The notes under the pieces: model-generated
What the model saw: only the letters and a program-made list of their open reading frames with translations
Told to the model about the DNA's origin: nothing
Databases searched by the model: none
Assembly (NCBI RefSeq): GCF_000189255.1
Contig: NZ_AEVS01000072.1
Span: 26,831 to 90,830, forward strand
Length of the DNA: 64,000 nucleotides
DNA from: Vibrio brasiliensis LMG 20546
Lineage (GTDB): Bacteria; Pseudomonadota; Gammaproteobacteria; Enterobacterales; Vibrionaceae
Direction of reading: 5' to 3'
Translations under genes and position numbers: made by a program
Shown here: piece after piece, positions 17,747 through 28,992 of the stretch
Layout of the letters: each line of letters begins with the position of its first letter
Position numbering within the stretch: position 1 is the stretch's first letter

Positions 17747-18058
17747 ATGTACGCTGTTTTCCAATCTGGTGGTAAACAACACCGTGTAAGCGAAGGTCAA
17801 ACTCTTCGTTTAGAGAAATTAGACGTTGAAACTGGTGCAACTGTTGAATTTGATAAAGTTCTTCTTGTTGCTAACGGTGAAGACATTAAAGTTGGTGCTC
17901 CTCTAGTAGAGGGCGGTAAAGTAGTTGCTGAAGTAGTACAACACGGTCGTGGCGATAAAGTTAAAATCGTTAAGTTCCGTCGTCGTAAGCACTCTCGTAA
18001 GCAACAAGGTCACCGTCAGTGGTTCACGGAAGTGAAAATCACTGGTATCAACGCTTAA
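17747..18058 (+). CDS. rplU: 50S ribosomal protein L21
   Basis: A 103-residue protein, the usual L21 length, with the N-terminal [18 protein letters not shown] signature and a basic C-terminal part ([24 protein letters not shown]). It binds 23S rRNA and contacts L20. GCGGAG lies before the start, and codon use is strongly biased as expected for a highly expressed gene. It is cotranscribed with rpmA 20 bases downstream. Confidence 0.98.
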
Positions 18059-18078
18059 TCGATTAGGAGAGTTTAACA

Positions 18079-18336
18079 ATGGCACACAAAAAAGCTGGTG
18101 GTTCTACTCGTAACGGCCGCGATTCAGAAAGCAAACGTCTAGGTGTTAAGCGTTTCGGTGGTGAGTCTGTTCTTGCAGGTAACATCATCGTTCGTCAACG
18201 TGGTACTAAGTTCCACGCTGGCACTAACGTTGGTATCGGTAAAGACCACACTCTTTTCGCTCTTACTGAAGGTAAAGTGAAATTCGAAGTGAAAGGTCCT
18301 AAAAACCGTAAATTCGTTAGCATCGAAGCTGAGTAA
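18079..18336 (+). CDS. rpmA: 50S ribosomal protein L27
   Basis: An 85-residue protein beginning [20 protein letters not shown], the L27 N-terminal tail that reaches the peptidyl transferase centre. The [26 protein letters not shown] core is intact. AGGAG lies 8 bases upstream of the start. A strong terminator follows. Confidence 0.98.
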   Translation: MAHKKAGGSTRNGRDSESKRLGVKRFGGESVLAGNIIVRQRGTKFHAGTNVGIGKDHTLFALTEGKVKFEVKGPKNRKFVSIEAE

Positions 18337-18381
18337 TTAGACAACTCGTTTAATTATTAGCTTTAAAGCTGAATTCAAAAG

Positions 18382-18408
18382 CCCTGCCGATTCGGCGGGG
18401 TTTTTTAT
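18382..18408 (+). terminator. Rho-independent terminator after rpmA
   Basis: Arms CCCTGCCG and CGGCGGGG with an ATT loop, followed by six T. Confidence 0.92.
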
Positions 18409-18468
18409 TTATGGCGATAGGAATAGATACTAAGGCACTTTGAAAAAAGTCCCTCATTATATATTCCA

Positions 18469-18516
18469 ATACCAATCGGGATAAATCGGTGACCAGATGT
18501 CTATTCTGGTTGGTAT
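18469..18516. repeat. 48-bp imperfect palindrome between rpmA and obgE
   Basis: Outer arms ATACCAA and TTGGTAT enclose an inner stem ACCAGA / TCTGGT. Elements with ATACCAA...TTGGTAT ends recur between genes in marine gammaproteobacteria, so a dispersed repeat is likely, but no second full copy was seen in this window. The rest of the 311-base gap (18337-18647) holds the rpmA terminator and presumably the obgE promoter. Confidence 0.5.
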
Positions 18517-18644
18517 CAGTGGCAGAACGATCGAAGATCAAGGTGATCGATCTGAAAATGGAATCTGCTAGAATTTATATCATTCACTTCATCGCTCTTG
18601 GTGGAGTTTGAGATGATATTTGCAACGCACCCAATGCGGAGTAA

Positions 18645-19820
<1,176 letters not shown>

Positions 19821-19837
19821 CAGTGCATAATATTCAT

Positions 19838-19865
19838 AGCCGCAATATCTATTGCGGCTTTTTTG
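19838..19865 (+). terminator. Rho-independent terminator after obgE
   Basis: Perfect 9-bp arms AGCCGCAAT and ATTGCGGCT around ATCT, followed by a T run. Confidence 0.92.
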
Positions 19866-20098
19866 TGTCTAAATCAAATCATTGACGTAAGTTTCGACGC
19901 AAAATACTCAGGTTCAATATCAGTCATCAAGACTCGGTGTTTGGGTTGTTGAGTAGGGAAAATCACTCAGAGAGTAGTATGGATGACAGCTAACAAGCTG
20001 ATTTAAATGCAAAGTCTATCATCTGGTTATGAGTGATTTTAACCAGCAGGAATGAACAGGTAATTATTCCTATTGGTATAAAGGAGTAGAGTAGAATC

Positions 20099-20866
20099 AT
20101 GGCATCTAAACAGCGAGCAGTTTCTCGCTTAATCGCCCAGGCAGGGCAAATGTTACTCGCGCATGGCGCTGAGAGCACGTTAGTTGGCGACCTTATGCGT
20201 CGCTTCGGTTTGGCGGCAGGTATGGATGAAGTCGAAGTGTCGCTGTCAGCCAGTTCTCTGGTAGTCACTACTGTCTATCAAGAGCACTGCATTACGACAG
20301 CTCGCCGCTGTCCGGATCGTGGTATCAATATGTGGGCTGTTACCCAAGTGCAGCGCATCTGCATCATGCTCGAACGAGGTATCATCGATTACCCGCTGGC
20401 ACAGAAGAAGCTCGATAAAATCAGTCCTGAGCGTTATAACCGCTGGTTAGTAGTGTTTATGATAGGCCTGTCATGTGCTGCATTCAGTCATTTAGCTGGA
20501 GGAGATTGGGTCGTTTTTGCTATGACTTTTCTTGCTTCTTCTGTTGGGATGGTCGTACGTCAAGAGATTGGTCATCGCCATTTCAATCCATTAATGAACT
20601 TTACTGCCACTGCTTTTGTGACCACGGTGATTTCTGCTCAAGCGGTTATTTATCAGCTCGGTAACTCTCCCTCACTTGTTATGGCGTCTTCAGTTTTGAT
20701 GCTTGTTCCAGGTTTCCCTTTGATCAACTCAGTTGCAGATATGCTAAAGGGCTATATCAATATGGGAATTGCTCGCTTTGTGATGGCCAGTTTACTTACC
20801 TTGGCTACTAGCTTGGGGATTGTTGCTGCAATGAGCTTAGTGGGCGTATGGGGGTGGGTTGTATGA
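20099..20866 (+). CDS. yjjP: ThrE-family inner-membrane exporter subunit YjjP
   Basis: A 255-residue protein of the ThrE/DUF1212 family. The soluble N-terminal part (residues 1-115) has the family signature LLAHGAESTLVGDLMRRFG and VSLSASSLVVT, then about five hydrophobic segments follow (from about residue 120). In E. coli YjjP and YjjB together export succinate; in actinobacteria a fused ThrE exports threonine. AAAGGAG lies upstream of the start. Its stop overlaps the yjjB start (ATGA), so the two are translationally coupled. Confidence 0.88.
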   Translation: MASKQRAVSRLIAQAGQMLLAHGAESTLVGDLMRRFGLAAGMDEVEVSLSASSLVVTTVYQEHCITTARRCPDRGINMWAVTQVQRICIMLERGIIDYPLAQKKLDKISPERYNRWLVVFMIGLSCAAFSHLAGGDWVVFAMTFLASSVGMVVRQEIGHRHFNPLMNFTATAFVTTVISAQAVIYQLGNSPSLVMASSVLMLVPGFPLINSVADMLKGYINMGIARFVMASLLTLATSLGIVAAMSLVGVWGWVV

Positions 20867-21336
20867 TCTCTTTCGATCTTATACTTGGCTTGCTAAACGA
20901 TATGTTGTTTGCTGCGATCCCAGCTGTTGGATTTGCTCTGGTATTTAATGTGCCGCAAAAAGCTTTGGTGTACTGCGCTCTGGGTGGAGCGATCGGCCAC
21001 GGCTCTCGCTATCTAATGATGCATTATGGGATTCCGATCGAGTGGGCGACATTTTTCGCCGCTATGCTGGTGAGCATGGTTGGTATTCATTGGTCTGCAA
21101 GGTTTCTAGCGCATCCAAAAGTATTCACAGTAGCGGCATTGATTCCTATGGTGCCAGGTGTATTTGCCTTTAAAGCGATGATCGCTTTAGTGGAACTTAA
21201 TCATCGCGGCTATTCACCTGAGCTGGTAGCCATGTTGATGGAAAATTTCCTTAAGGCAATGTTTATTATTGCAGGATTAGCAGTTGGCTTAGCTATGCCT
21301 GGATTGCTATTCTATCGCCGAAAACCGATCGTTTAG
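20863..21336 (+). CDS. yjjB: ThrE-family inner-membrane exporter subunit YjjB
   Basis: A 157-residue polytopic protein (DUF3815), the length of E. coli YjjB, with the conserved segments AAIPAVGFALVFNVP, GAIGHGSRYLMM and HPKVFTVAALIPMVPG. The ATG at 20863 overlaps the yjjP stop by four bases; an ATG five codons upstream is less likely. It supplies the second membrane half of the YjjPB exporter. Confidence 0.88.
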   Translation: MISFDLILGLLNDMLFAAIPAVGFALVFNVPQKALVYCALGGAIGHGSRYLMMHYGIPIEWATFFAAMLVSMVGIHWSARFLAHPKVFTVAALIPMVPGVFAFKAMIALVELNHRGYSPELVAMLMENFLKAMFIIAGLAVGLAMPGLLFYRRKPIV

Positions 21337-21356
21337 GTGTACAGGAGAGTTATAGA

Positions 21357-21836
21357 ATGATCATTAGTATGATTGCCGCGATGGCAAACGACCGCATCAT
21401 AGGTAAAGATAATCAGATGCCTTGGCACCTTCCCGCTGACTTCGCGTGGTTCAAGCGTTGTACGATGGGCAAGCCAGTGGTGATGGGGCGTAAAACTTAT
21501 GAATCTATCGGCCGCCCTTTACCTGGTAGAGCAAATATAGTGATCAGCCGCGATGCTTCTCTTGTTATTGAAGGTGTAACGACGGTGACTTCTATTGAAG
21601 AAGCACTCTCTGCCGCAGGCGATGTCGAAGAAGTTATGATCATTGGTGGTGGTACTATCTATCAAGCCTGTCTAGCAAAAGCACATAAGCTGTATGTGAC
21701 GCATATTGACGCCCAAGTGGACGGTGATACCCAGTTCCCTGCCTGGAGTAGTGAGTTTAAAGAGGTTCATTGTGAAACTTATCAGGCCGATGAAAAGAAC
21801 GCTTATGATATGCGTTTCGTGGTTTTAGAAAGATAG
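21357..21836 (+). CDS. folA: Dihydrofolate reductase FolA
   Basis: A 159-residue enzyme that reduces dihydrofolate to tetrahydrofolate with NADPH; the usual size. Visible motifs are MISMIAAMANDRIIGKDNQMPWHLPADFAWFK (Met20 loop and the active-site Asp in PAD), the NADPH site VVMGRKTYESIGRPLPGR and the MIIGGGTIYQ segment. AGGAGAG lies 10 bases upstream. It follows yjjPB by 20 bases and may share their transcript. A short-hairpin repeat array begins 8 bases after its stop. Confidence 0.97.
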   Translation: MIISMIAAMANDRIIGKDNQMPWHLPADFAWFKRCTMGKPVVMGRKTYESIGRPLPGRANIVISRDASLVIEGVTTVTSIEEALSAAGDVEEVMIIGGGTIYQACLAKAHKLYVTHIDAQVDGDTQFPAWSSEFKEVHCETYQADEKNAYDMRFVVLER

Positions 21837-21844
21837 TGATGAGA

Positions 21845-21928
21845 CTGGGCTCGCCCAGCTAGAACGCTTCTCTTCGAGATCGGGCTTCGCCCTGCGAGAA
21901 TTTAGATCGGACTTCGTCCTTCGAGAGG
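21845..21928. repeat. Short-hairpin repeat array, copy A
   Basis: A series of short inverted repeats begins 8 bases after the folA stop: CTGGG/CCCAG, GGGCTTCGCCC and GGACTTCGTCC, separated by CGAGA and GAATTTAGA linkers. The same units recur at 51511-51608, 59504-59579 and 63831-63957. No coding potential is seen. Confidence 0.85.
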
Positions 21929-21990
21929 TAGTTTGTGATGAGTGAGTCTAAAGTTGTAGGCAGTGTTGGCTTCTATTTAATTATCTGAGT

Positions 21991-22026
21991 TTAAAAGAAA
22001 AGGTTTGGCACATGGCGTCAAACCTT
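21991..22026 (-). terminator. Terminator of the lptD-apaH operon
   Basis: Arms AAGGTTTG (22000-22007) and CAAACCTT (22019-22026); on the minus strand the stem is followed by TTTTCTTTTAA. It lies about 27 bases beyond the apaH stop and sits inside the composite repeat element. Confidence 0.8.
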
Positions 22027-22032
22027 AAAAAT

Positions 22033-22067
22033 TTACTCGTTACTCGTTACTCGTTACTCGTTACTCG
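22033..22067. repeat. 7-bp tandem repeat TTACTCG, five copies, spanning the apaH stop codon
   Basis: Five perfect head-to-tail TTACTCG units. The TTA of the unit at 22054 is the apaH stop (TAA on the minus strand), and the unit at 22061 is coding. A similar 7-mer repeat lies at the yacG stop. Confidence 0.95.
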
Positions 22068-22869
22068 CTAACGCTTCTTGCGTAAAGAACCGCTGATCTT
22101 CCCAGCGTAACATGGTTAGCTTTCCGCCCCAGACACATCCCGTATCCAAGCCAATGACCTCTTCTCCTTCATATCCCTCTAGAGCTGCCCAGTGACCAAA
22201 TAGTACTGTTTTCTCTAGTTTGGTTCTCTGTTTCACTTTGAACCAAGGGGTTAATGTCGAGTCTGTGACTTGCTTGGGAGGCAGCTTACACTCCATGTCC
22301 AGACGAGCTTCTGAATCGCAGAAACGCATACGGGTGAAAGCATTAATGGTATAACGGTAGCGCTCGATACCCTCAAGAGAATCAGACCATAGGTCAGGTT
22401 GATTGGAGTACATATTCTCGATAAGCCAGGGCCAGTTATCACCACGCAAGATAGCTTCCACTTCCTGAGCTGCATGACGAGCTTGAGCCAGTGACCATTG
22501 CGGTGATATTCCCGCATGGCACATAACAAACTCATCATGTTCAGCGAGCAGAGGTTGATGGCGTAACCAATCCAGCAATTGCTGTTTGTCCTCGGCAGCT
22601 AGGATTGGTGCTGTTTTATCTTTATTCTTAACTTTAAACAGTCCGAGTGAAACGGCGAGTAGGTGCAGGTCATGATTGCCGAGTACCACTTTAGCACTAC
22701 AACCCAGAGAGCGGACAAATCGCAGCACTTCAAGAGATTGTGGGCCTCGAGCAACCAGATCTCCTGCTAACCAGAGAGAGTCGTTTTTGCTATCGAAATT
22801 GACTTTATCGAGTAACAGTAGCAGTTCATCGAGGCAACCTTGTAGGTCACCGACAATATATGTCGCCAA
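22054..22869 (-). CDS. apaH: Bis(5'-nucleosyl)-tetraphosphatase, symmetrical (ApaH)
   Basis: A 271-residue metallophosphatase that splits Ap4A into two ADP and, in E. coli, removes Np4 caps from RNA. The metal ligands are visible in order: VGDLQGC, AGDLVARGP, VLGNHDLHLLA and MCHAGISPQW. It is the last gene of lptD-surA-pdxA-rsmA-apaG-apaH, 9 bases after apaG. Its last few codons and stop lie in a 7-bp tandem repeat; loss of a unit would leave the same C-terminus as long as two copies remain. Confidence 0.96.
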   Translation of the reverse strand: MATYIVGDLQGCLDELLLLLDKVNFDSKNDSLWLAGDLVARGPQSLEVLRFVRSLGCSAKVVLGNHDLHLLAVSLGLFKVKNKDKTAPILAAEDKQQLLDWLRHQPLLAEHDEFVMCHAGISPQWSLAQARHAAQEVEAILRGDNWPWLIENMYSNQPDLWSDSLEGIERYRYTINAFTRMRFCDSEARLDMECKLPPKQVTDSTLTPWFKVKQRTKLEKTVLFGHWAALEGYEGEEVIGLDTGCVWGGKLTMLRWEDQRFFTQEALASNE

Positions 22870-22878
22870 AGTGATTTC

Positions 22879-23256
22879 CTAGTTTAAGATGTTTGGAATA
22901 GCCAGTCTGAAAGGTTCAATTTCAGCAATGAACTCCTGTCCACTGGAATCGTGCATTATGTATTGGCCCTGCATAACGCCGACAGGGGTTTCGATGACGG
23001 TACCACTGTTATACGTGTACTCGTCATTTGCAGCAATAACCGGTTGTTGACCTACTACACCTTCACCTTCAACGGTCATTTGTTTGCCGTTAGAGTCTGT
23101 AATTAACCAGCGTCGGGACATGAGTTGTACCTCTTGTTGGCTAAGGTTTTTGATAGTGATGATATAGGCAAAGACGTAGCGCTTTGCATCCGGATGAGAT
23201 TGGTCGGGGATATATTTGGTGTGGACTTGGACTTTTATACAAGGGGCAGCTTCCAT
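22879..23256 (-). CDS. apaG: ApaG protein (Co2+/Mg2+ efflux-associated, DUF525)
   Basis: A 125-residue single-domain ApaG protein with an immunoglobulin-like fold and the family motifs YTITIKN-like (YIITIKNLS), [22 protein letters not shown] and GVMQGQY. Its biochemical role is unclear. The start at 23256 has AGGAG 8 bases upstream and matches the usual length; the frame extends to 23304 without support. It lies between rsmA and apaH in the conserved operon. Confidence 0.94.
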   Translation of the reverse strand: MEAAPCIKVQVHTKYIPDQSHPDAKRYVFAYIITIKNLSQQEVQLMSRRWLITDSNGKQMTVEGEGVVGQQPVIAANDEYTYNSGTVIETPVGVMQGQYIMHDSSGQEFIAEIEPFRLAIPNILN

Positions 23257-23322
23257 ATTAACTCCTATGTAAAGTCGAAAGGTGATAAGCCAATGACCTA
23301 TCACCTTTTATATTAGTCGAAA

Positions 23323-24129
23323 TTACTTGTGGTTAGCATCTAACCAGTTTGCCATTGCAACGAACTGCTCAAGAGTCAGGTTCTCTGGGCGCATTCCCGG
23401 ATTAACTCCAAGCTCTTCTAGAGTTTCAGTGCTTAGTAACGCTTTGTAGCAGTTACGTACTGTTTTACGGCGTTGGTTGAAACCTTCACGGCAAACACGG
23501 TCTAACCATTTCAGGCTAGTCGCTGGGTGAGGAAGGTTCTCATAAGGTACGAGTCGGACTACTGCCGAATCTACCTTAGGTGGCGGAACAAATGCGGTTG
23601 GTGGCACTTCTAGTACAGGAACGACTTTACAGAAGTACTGAGCCATTACGGTAAGGCGGCCGTAAGCTTTCGTGCCCGGACCTGCCGCCAAACGGTTTAC
23701 CACCTCTTTTTGCAGCATAAAGTGCATGTCCTGAATATCTTTATGAAATTCAAATAGGTGGAACATTAATGGTGTCGAGATGTTGTATGGCAGGTTACCA
23801 AAGATACGTAACTTGTTATTTGGCTTCACCAGTTGAGTAAAGTCAAAGCGCATCGCGTCACCTTCGTGAATCGTCAGCTTATCACCGAGATCCGGGTGAT
23901 TACGCAGACGTTCCGCAAGGTCACGGTCAAGTTCAATAACGGTAAACTTGTCGACTTCTTTACCAACAGGCTCAGTAATTGCGCCAAGACCAGGGCCGAT
24001 CTCTACGAGATTCTGACCTGGTTTAGGGTTAATAGCAGAGACAATTCCATCAATGATGTATGGATCGTTAAGGAAGTTTTGACCAAAGCGTTTTCTCGCC
24101 TTGTGCCCTAAGTGGACATCGTTTCTCAT
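23323..24129 (-). CDS. rsmA: 16S rRNA dimethyladenosine transferase RsmA (KsgA)
   Basis: A 268-residue SAM-dependent methyltransferase that dimethylates A1518 and A1519 of 16S rRNA late in 30S assembly. Motif I is [13 protein letters not shown] (about residues 42-54), the acidic motif is [12 protein letters not shown], and the catalytic motif IV is [10 protein letters not shown] (about 112-121). The N-terminal KRFGQNFL signature is intact. It starts 12 bases after pdxA ends. Confidence 0.97.
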   Translation of the reverse strand: MRNDVHLGHKARKRFGQNFLNDPYIIDGIVSAINPKPGQNLVEIGPGLGAITEPVGKEVDKFTVIELDRDLAERLRNHPDLGDKLTIHEGDAMRFDFTQLVKPNNKLRIFGNLPYNISTPLMFHLFEFHKDIQDMHFMLQKEVVNRLAAGPGTKAYGRLTVMAQYFCKVVPVLEVPPTAFVPPPKVDSAVVRLVPYENLPHPATSLKWLDRVCREGFNQRRKTVRNCYKALLSTETLEELGVNPGMRPENLTLEQFVAMANWLDANHK

Positions 24130-24141
24130 AGTATTCTCAAG

Positions 24142-25134
24142 TTAATTCGATTTCTTATCGACCAGCTCAATTGCGTGAGCTAAAGCCGTTCGGAAGCTTC
24201 CTGTGTCCGCAATACCTGTCCCTGCAAGGTCAAGTGCGGTGCCGTGATCAACGGAGGTCCTGATAAATGGCAGGCCTAACGTGATATTCACTGAGCGGCC
24301 AAAACCTTTATATTTTAATACTGGAAGTACCTGATCATGGTACATCCCAAGTACTGCATCCGCTTCATCCAGATACTTTTCATTGAAAATGGTATCTGCT
24401 GGTAAAGGACCGATTAAGTCGAACCCTTTGCTCTGACGCAGTTTTTCTAATGTTGGAGTGATGGTTTCAATCTCTTCTCTACCGAGACAGCCGTCTTCTC
24501 CCGCATGTGGATTTAGGCCACATACATAGATTTTAGGTGAGGTTATCGCAAACTTCTCAACCAGATCCTTATGCAGGATATTGATGATCTGTTCTAGCCT
24601 TTCCTCAGTCACAGCCTTTGATACATAAGCTAATGGGATGTGTGTTGTCACTAACGCGACACGCAAACCTTCAGTCGCTAACATCATGACAACAAGTGGC
24701 GTGTTAGATTTCTCAGCAAAGAACTCTGTATGGCCACTAAATGCAACGCCAGCGCGGTTAATCACCCCCTTATGAACAGGGCCGGTGACAATAGCATCAA
24801 ATTCGCCATTCATACAGCCTAATGCGGCTCTTTCTAGCGTTTTTAGCACGTAGTGACCATTCGCTTCATCCAATTGTCCAGCAGTCGCCGGATTGGTTAA
24901 AGGGATATGGTCAACAACCAATGAACCAGCTTGCTGAGCGGTAATTGGCAAGTCAGGTTGATAATCTATCAACTCAACATCAATGTTTAACTGTTTAGCA
25001 CGCTCAGCCAACATTGCTTTATCTGCACAGACAACGATCTGGTGCGCCCAGCTCTCTTTCGATTGAGCGAGAACCAAATCAGGGCCAATTCCCGCTGGCT
25101 CACCAGCGGTGACTATAATGCGTTTAACGCTCAT
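24142..25134 (-). CDS. pdxA: 4-hydroxythreonine-4-phosphate dehydrogenase PdxA
   Basis: A 330-residue NAD-dependent enzyme of pyridoxal 5'-phosphate synthesis. Features: N-terminal [14 protein letters not shown], the metal-binding histidines in [10 protein letters not shown] and [17 protein letters not shown], and the C-terminal [15 protein letters not shown]. Its first 11 bases overlap the end of surA, so the two are likely translationally coupled. Length matches the family (about 329). Confidence 0.97.
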   Translation of the reverse strand: MSVKRIIVTAGEPAGIGPDLVLAQSKESWAHQIVVCADKAMLAERAKQLNIDVELIDYQPDLPITAQQAGSLVVDHIPLTNPATAGQLDEANGHYVLKTLERAALGCMNGEFDAIVTGPVHKGVINRAGVAFSGHTEFFAEKSNTPLVVMMLATEGLRVALVTTHIPLAYVSKAVTEERLEQIINILHKDLVEKFAITSPKIYVCGLNPHAGEDGCLGREEIETITPTLEKLRQSKGFDLIGPLPADTIFNEKYLDEADAVLGMYHDQVLPVLKYKGFGRSVNITLGLPFIRTSVDHGTALDLAGTGIADTGSFRTALAHAIELVDKKSN

Positions 25135-26422
25135 CTTGACTGTCGTCCTGAATCACTTCTACGTAGGCACTGGCACGGATTTCTTGTAACCATGCGCTAG
25201 CTTCTTCGTTGAACTTGCGGTTGAACAGAATACGGTAAGCTTTGTTCTTTAATGCTGAATCAGTGCGATCGACTTCGCGACGATCGAGCACTTCAACGAT
25301 GTGCCAGCCGTGGACGGTTTTAAATGGTTCACTGATTTGGCCAACAGGCAGAGTATCTACCTGATGTTTAAATTCAGGAACATAGATTTCAGACGTCTGA
25401 TAGCCTAATTCACCATCCTGAGCAGCAGAGCCTGGGTCCTGACTGTATTGTTGCGCCATTTCGGCAAAGGTCGCTTTACCTGACTTAATGCGTTGGGTTA
25501 TCTCTTTAAGATCTTTCTGAACACCTTCATCACTTAAGATCACCGTTGGTTTAATCAGAATATGGCGTGCATTAACTTCAGTTACCGCAACCGTTTCTAA
25601 ACCTTTTACATCTTCGATTTTAAGGATGTGGAAGCCTACACCACTGCGGAATGGTCCAATAATGCTGCCTTTGTTTTGCAGATTGATCTGGTCCGCAAAG
25701 ATCGTTGGCATCTCTTCTTTACGCATCCATCCCCAATCACCGCCTTGCAGTGCTTTAGGCCCTTTAGAGTAGGTGTAAGCCATAGTACTGAAGTCAGCAC
25801 CCTCTTTTAGCTTTTCGACCAATTGCTGGGCTTGTTTTTCAATTGCCGATTTATCGTCACCATCGTTGACACGTAATTGAATGTGGCCAATTTTGTACTG
25901 CACTGTCGCATTGGTCTCTTTGGCTAAAATATTGGCCAGATTGTCCACTTCGGCAGGCAAAATATTAATGCGACGACGAACGAGAGCATTGCGCGCTTCG
26001 CTGGCTGCAATCTCTTTACGAACTTGTTCACGAAACTCTGCGTAGCTCAGACCTTCCTGAGCGATAGAAGCACTCAACTGTTCTACTGTTTGCTGATTGT
26101 TACGTGCGATCTCTTCGATTGCTTCGTTCAAACGGTTGTCATCAATACGTACACCAATACGCTGAGCTTCTTGCTGTTGAATGGTGTCAACAATCAGTTT
26201 CTCTGTGACTTGCTCTCTGAGTACTTGCTCAGAAGGTAAAGACTGACCACTCTTCTTGGCATTGGCTTTTAGTGTTTTTAACGAGGTATCAATATCGCTC
26301 TGTAGAACGACACCACTGTTGACGATGACCGCGATATTATCCAATGCTACTGGCTCTGCGTGTGCTGTATTCAAAGTGCTGGTGGCACAGAGAGCAAGTA
26401 GCGCGTGTTTCCAAAATCTCAT
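25124..26422 (-). CDS. surA: Periplasmic chaperone and peptidyl-prolyl isomerase SurA
   Basis: A 432-residue periplasmic protein with a signal peptide (residues 1-22, ending NTAHA-EP). The N-terminal chaperone domain spans about 23-165. Two parvulin-type PPIase domains follow (about 170-270 with [10 protein letters not shown], and 280-380 with [10 protein letters not shown]). SurA escorts unfolded outer-membrane proteins to BAM, including LptD, whose gene lies directly upstream. The C-terminal helix completes the core. Confidence 0.97.
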   Translation of the reverse strand: MRFWKHALLALCATSTLNTAHAEPVALDNIAVIVNSGVVLQSDIDTSLKTLKANAKKSGQSLPSEQVLREQVTEKLIVDTIQQQEAQRIGVRIDDNRLNEAIEEIARNNQQTVEQLSASIAQEGLSYAEFREQVRKEIAASEARNALVRRRINILPAEVDNLANILAKETNATVQYKIGHIQLRVNDGDDKSAIEKQAQQLVEKLKEGADFSTMAYTYSKGPKALQGGDWGWMRKEEMPTIFADQINLQNKGSIIGPFRSGVGFHILKIEDVKGLETVAVTEVNARHILIKPTVILSDEGVQKDLKEITQRIKSGKATFAEMAQQYSQDPGSAAQDGELGYQTSEIYVPEFKHQVDTLPVGQISEPFKTVHGWHIVEVLDRREVDRTDSALKNKAYRILFNRKFNEEASAWLQEIRASAYVEVIQDDSQDER

Positions 26423-26445
26423 TCAAGAACCTATAAAAATATATT

Positions 26446-26472
26446 TAGCCTGCTGAGTTAGACAGCAGGCTA
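26446..26472 (-). other. Hairpin between lptD and surA
   Basis: Perfect 10-bp arms TAGCCTGCTG and CAGCAGGCTA around 7 bases, starting 5 bases past the lptD stop. On the minus strand it is followed by AAATATATTTTTA, so partial termination that lowers surA output relative to lptD is possible. Confidence 0.6.
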
Positions 26473-26477
26473 TTGAA

Positions 26478-28844
26478 TTAGTTGTTTAAGAAGAATGGGC
26501 GGCCGTAACCTAATGAGTTACCAGCACTATCTAGCCCTGCTAAACCAGAACCAGCACCGATTTTAGTACCAAAGCCTATGATACCGAAGTTAAGGCTGAA
26601 GTTGTTCTCGTAGTTCGGTGTCGCTGTAGTGGTATTGATATAATCGCCATTCCAACTCTGAAGCTGTTTACTATAGGTAAAGCCAATGTACCAACAGTCT
26701 GAGGTGTAGTTAAGGCGAGCTAACCATTCCAACGCTTCATCTGTGGTTAGATCATAGAAGTATTGACCACTGGCATTCCACTTAGGTGATATCTGATAAC
26801 CAGCCAATAGGCCCGCCTGAGAAATGCCATCAACTGTAATACTGTCGATATTGAAATCAACGGTATTATCGATATAGTTCTTAGTTACGTAACGATAGTT
26901 ACCCTGGATATAACCGCCATTAAAGCGATACTCAAGGGTACTGTTACCTAATTGCACTTCACTGGTGTCGATATCGTATTGAATACCACCGTGGTAGAAC
27001 AGGTAATCGTCATAGTTGAAGTCCATTTCTACAGCCCAAGCCGAAAAGTTGGATGGGGACTCCGAGGGTGAATCGACACGTTGCTTAGCATCAATATAAA
27101 GGATCTGACCGAACGAGATATTTAAACGCTCTTTCAGGGCATCATCAAAGAAACGGGTTGATGCACCGTAACTAACCTGATTCGCAGAGGCAATCTCGTC
27201 AACACCACTGTATTTACGACTGCGGAACAAACCGTAGTAATCAGTCTGTAGTAGGGTGGTGTCGTATTTAGCAATATTGCTCTGGTCTTTCTTTGGTACG
27301 TACAGGTACTGAACCTGAGGTTCGAGAGTTTGTGTATAGTTATCGAAGATTGTCGTATCACGTTCCAACACTACACCTGCATGAGTGCGGAATTCAGGAA
27401 TCACACGAGAAACACTTTTTTCTAAGCCATAGTAAGGGTTATCGTTGCTACCATCTCCATCACTATCATTGAATGATGTATCAACACCATCTAGCTCTTG
27501 TTGGTAATATGTACCAAGCAGCCTTGCTTCCGTGGTCCAGGTACCCCAGGTAGTGCCAATTGGCACAGTTAAGCCCGGCTCTACATGGACGCGAGTCGCT
27601 GATGGTTTACCTTCCGCATCGGTATCGAAACGAGAAACGTGGCTGATCATATCAAAGTCTAGATAGCGCATCAGTTCAGGCGCGTAATAGTTAAACTCCA
27701 ACTGTGGCAGTAATCGGTATGGTAAGTTATTGCTGGTTGTTAATACTTGGAAATCTCTCGCTAATAAGGACGCATCCCAGTTATCAGAACGGTAAGTCGC
27801 TTCCATTTCCTGGATTAACTGGCCGTCCTCTTTGTTACCAATGCTTGAGTCCAGATCGGTGAAATAACGAATATCACTGACTTTGGAGTAGTCGGCAGTA
27901 AACTTCCAGTTTTCTTGATAGATACCACTATGCTCAAATTGGAAGCCCCAGCGGTCACCATACTCTGGATACTTTTTATCGTCTGGCAGGTATTCAGATT
28001 TTAGTGTGCTGTAACCGAAATCAGAGAGAAAACGAAGTTCACTGTTTAACTGAGTACCACGTTCCTGCATGTACTTTAGTGTCGTTTCAAGGTCGTAGTT
28101 TGGCGCTAAGTTCCAGTAAATAGGAACTTCCATTTCGAAGCCGTCACTTGAACCGTACGAGACAGTCGGATAGAGGAAACCCGTTTTACGTGTATCACCG
28201 ATTGGTACCGTCAGGAAGGGCAGATAAAACACTGGTACATTGACGATTTCAAAGCGTGGATTGTAGAAGGTTGCTTCTTCTTCGTTCTGATCAATATCTA
28301 TGCTTGAAGCACGCATACGCCATGAACTATCGCCTTCAGGGCATGAAGTGATGGTGCCGTCTTCAATCTCGTAGACAGCTTTGCCGGTTTTAGCCACATA
28401 AACAGCTTCACCACGACCAGGTTCACACAGGAACTGGTAGTTGGTGTTCTCTAACGTCACTTCCTCTGTGGTGAGGTTGTTGGTCGCTTTGTCAGAAATT
28501 GTTTTGACTTCGCCATCGCTAAAGGTAACGTTACCTTCAGCAACAACAATATTATCTTGCTGATGCAGGGTTACGTTGTCTGCCTGCATGCGTTTTTTAC
28601 CCTGTACCACCACAACATTACCGCGGTAGGTTGCTTTATCACCGTTTATGGCTTCTAAGCTGTCCGCTTCTACATTAACGGGTAGTTGATTTGGGTTATC
28701 TGGCTCAGGTTCGTTGATCAAACATTGATCTATAGCGGGCAGTTCCTGCACACTATCGTCTAACATAGTTTCTGCTTGAGTCTGAGGCACTACAAAAGCA
28801 GCACTGATTGAAGCGGCTAACAAGGTGCGTGGAAAACGTAACAT
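26478..28844 (-). CDS. lptD: LPS-assembly outer-membrane protein LptD
   Basis: A 788-residue outer-membrane protein that, with LptE, inserts LPS in the outer leaflet. A signal peptide (1-24) is followed by a periplasmic OstA/jellyroll domain (about 45-200) and a large beta-barrel. Four cysteines are visible (in DQCLIN, FLCEPG, TSCPEG and SDCWYIG). E. coli LptD also has four but carries an adjacent Cys-Cys pair near the C-terminus; here only one C-terminal cysteine exists and the third N-terminal one is extra, so disulphide pairing must differ. It is the first gene of the operon, divergent from djlA. Confidence 0.96.
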   Translation of the reverse strand: MLRFPRTLLAASISAAFVVPQTQAETMLDDSVQELPAIDQCLINEPEPDNPNQLPVNVEADSLEAINGDKATYRGNVVVVQGKKRMQADNVTLHQQDNIVVAEGNVTFSDGEVKTISDKATNNLTTEEVTLENTNYQFLCEPGRGEAVYVAKTGKAVYEIEDGTITSCPEGDSSWRMRASSIDIDQNEEEATFYNPRFEIVNVPVFYLPFLTVPIGDTRKTGFLYPTVSYGSSDGFEMEVPIYWNLAPNYDLETTLKYMQERGTQLNSELRFLSDFGYSTLKSEYLPDDKKYPEYGDRWGFQFEHSGIYQENWKFTADYSKVSDIRYFTDLDSSIGNKEDGQLIQEMEATYRSDNWDASLLARDFQVLTTSNNLPYRLLPQLEFNYYAPELMRYLDFDMISHVSRFDTDAEGKPSATRVHVEPGLTVPIGTTWGTWTTEARLLGTYYQQELDGVDTSFNDSDGDGSNDNPYYGLEKSVSRVIPEFRTHAGVVLERDTTIFDNYTQTLEPQVQYLYVPKKDQSNIAKYDTTLLQTDYYGLFRSRKYSGVDEIASANQVSYGASTRFFDDALKERLNISFGQILYIDAKQRVDSPSESPSNFSAWAVEMDFNYDDYLFYHGGIQYDIDTSEVQLGNSTLEYRFNGGYIQGNYRYVTKNYIDNTVDFNIDSITVDGISQAGLLAGYQISPKWNASGQYFYDLTTDEALEWLARLNYTSDCWYIGFTYSKQLQSWNGDYINTTTATPNYENNFSLNFGIIGFGTKIGAGSGLAGLDSAGNSLGYGRPFFLNN

Positions 28845-28992
28845 CGAGTTTTACTATCCTGTTGAACTTGATATATCCGGTGAATAGGTGACCGAATGTA
28901 AAATAAAACGGTCCTTATAATAAAGTAATTTACAGCTTACGGCACTATCAGACCGCTTCGTGAAGAAAAAATTCAGAGATTGAGAGCACATA

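Noticed and set aside
21845-21928. CRISPR array
   Set aside because: The repeated units are much shorter than CRISPR repeats, spacers are not of constant length and no cas gene is near.
21845-21928. ERIC element, known from Vibrio and enteric bacteria
   Set aside because: The units are tandem 8-11-bp hairpins; the long central palindrome of ERIC is not present.
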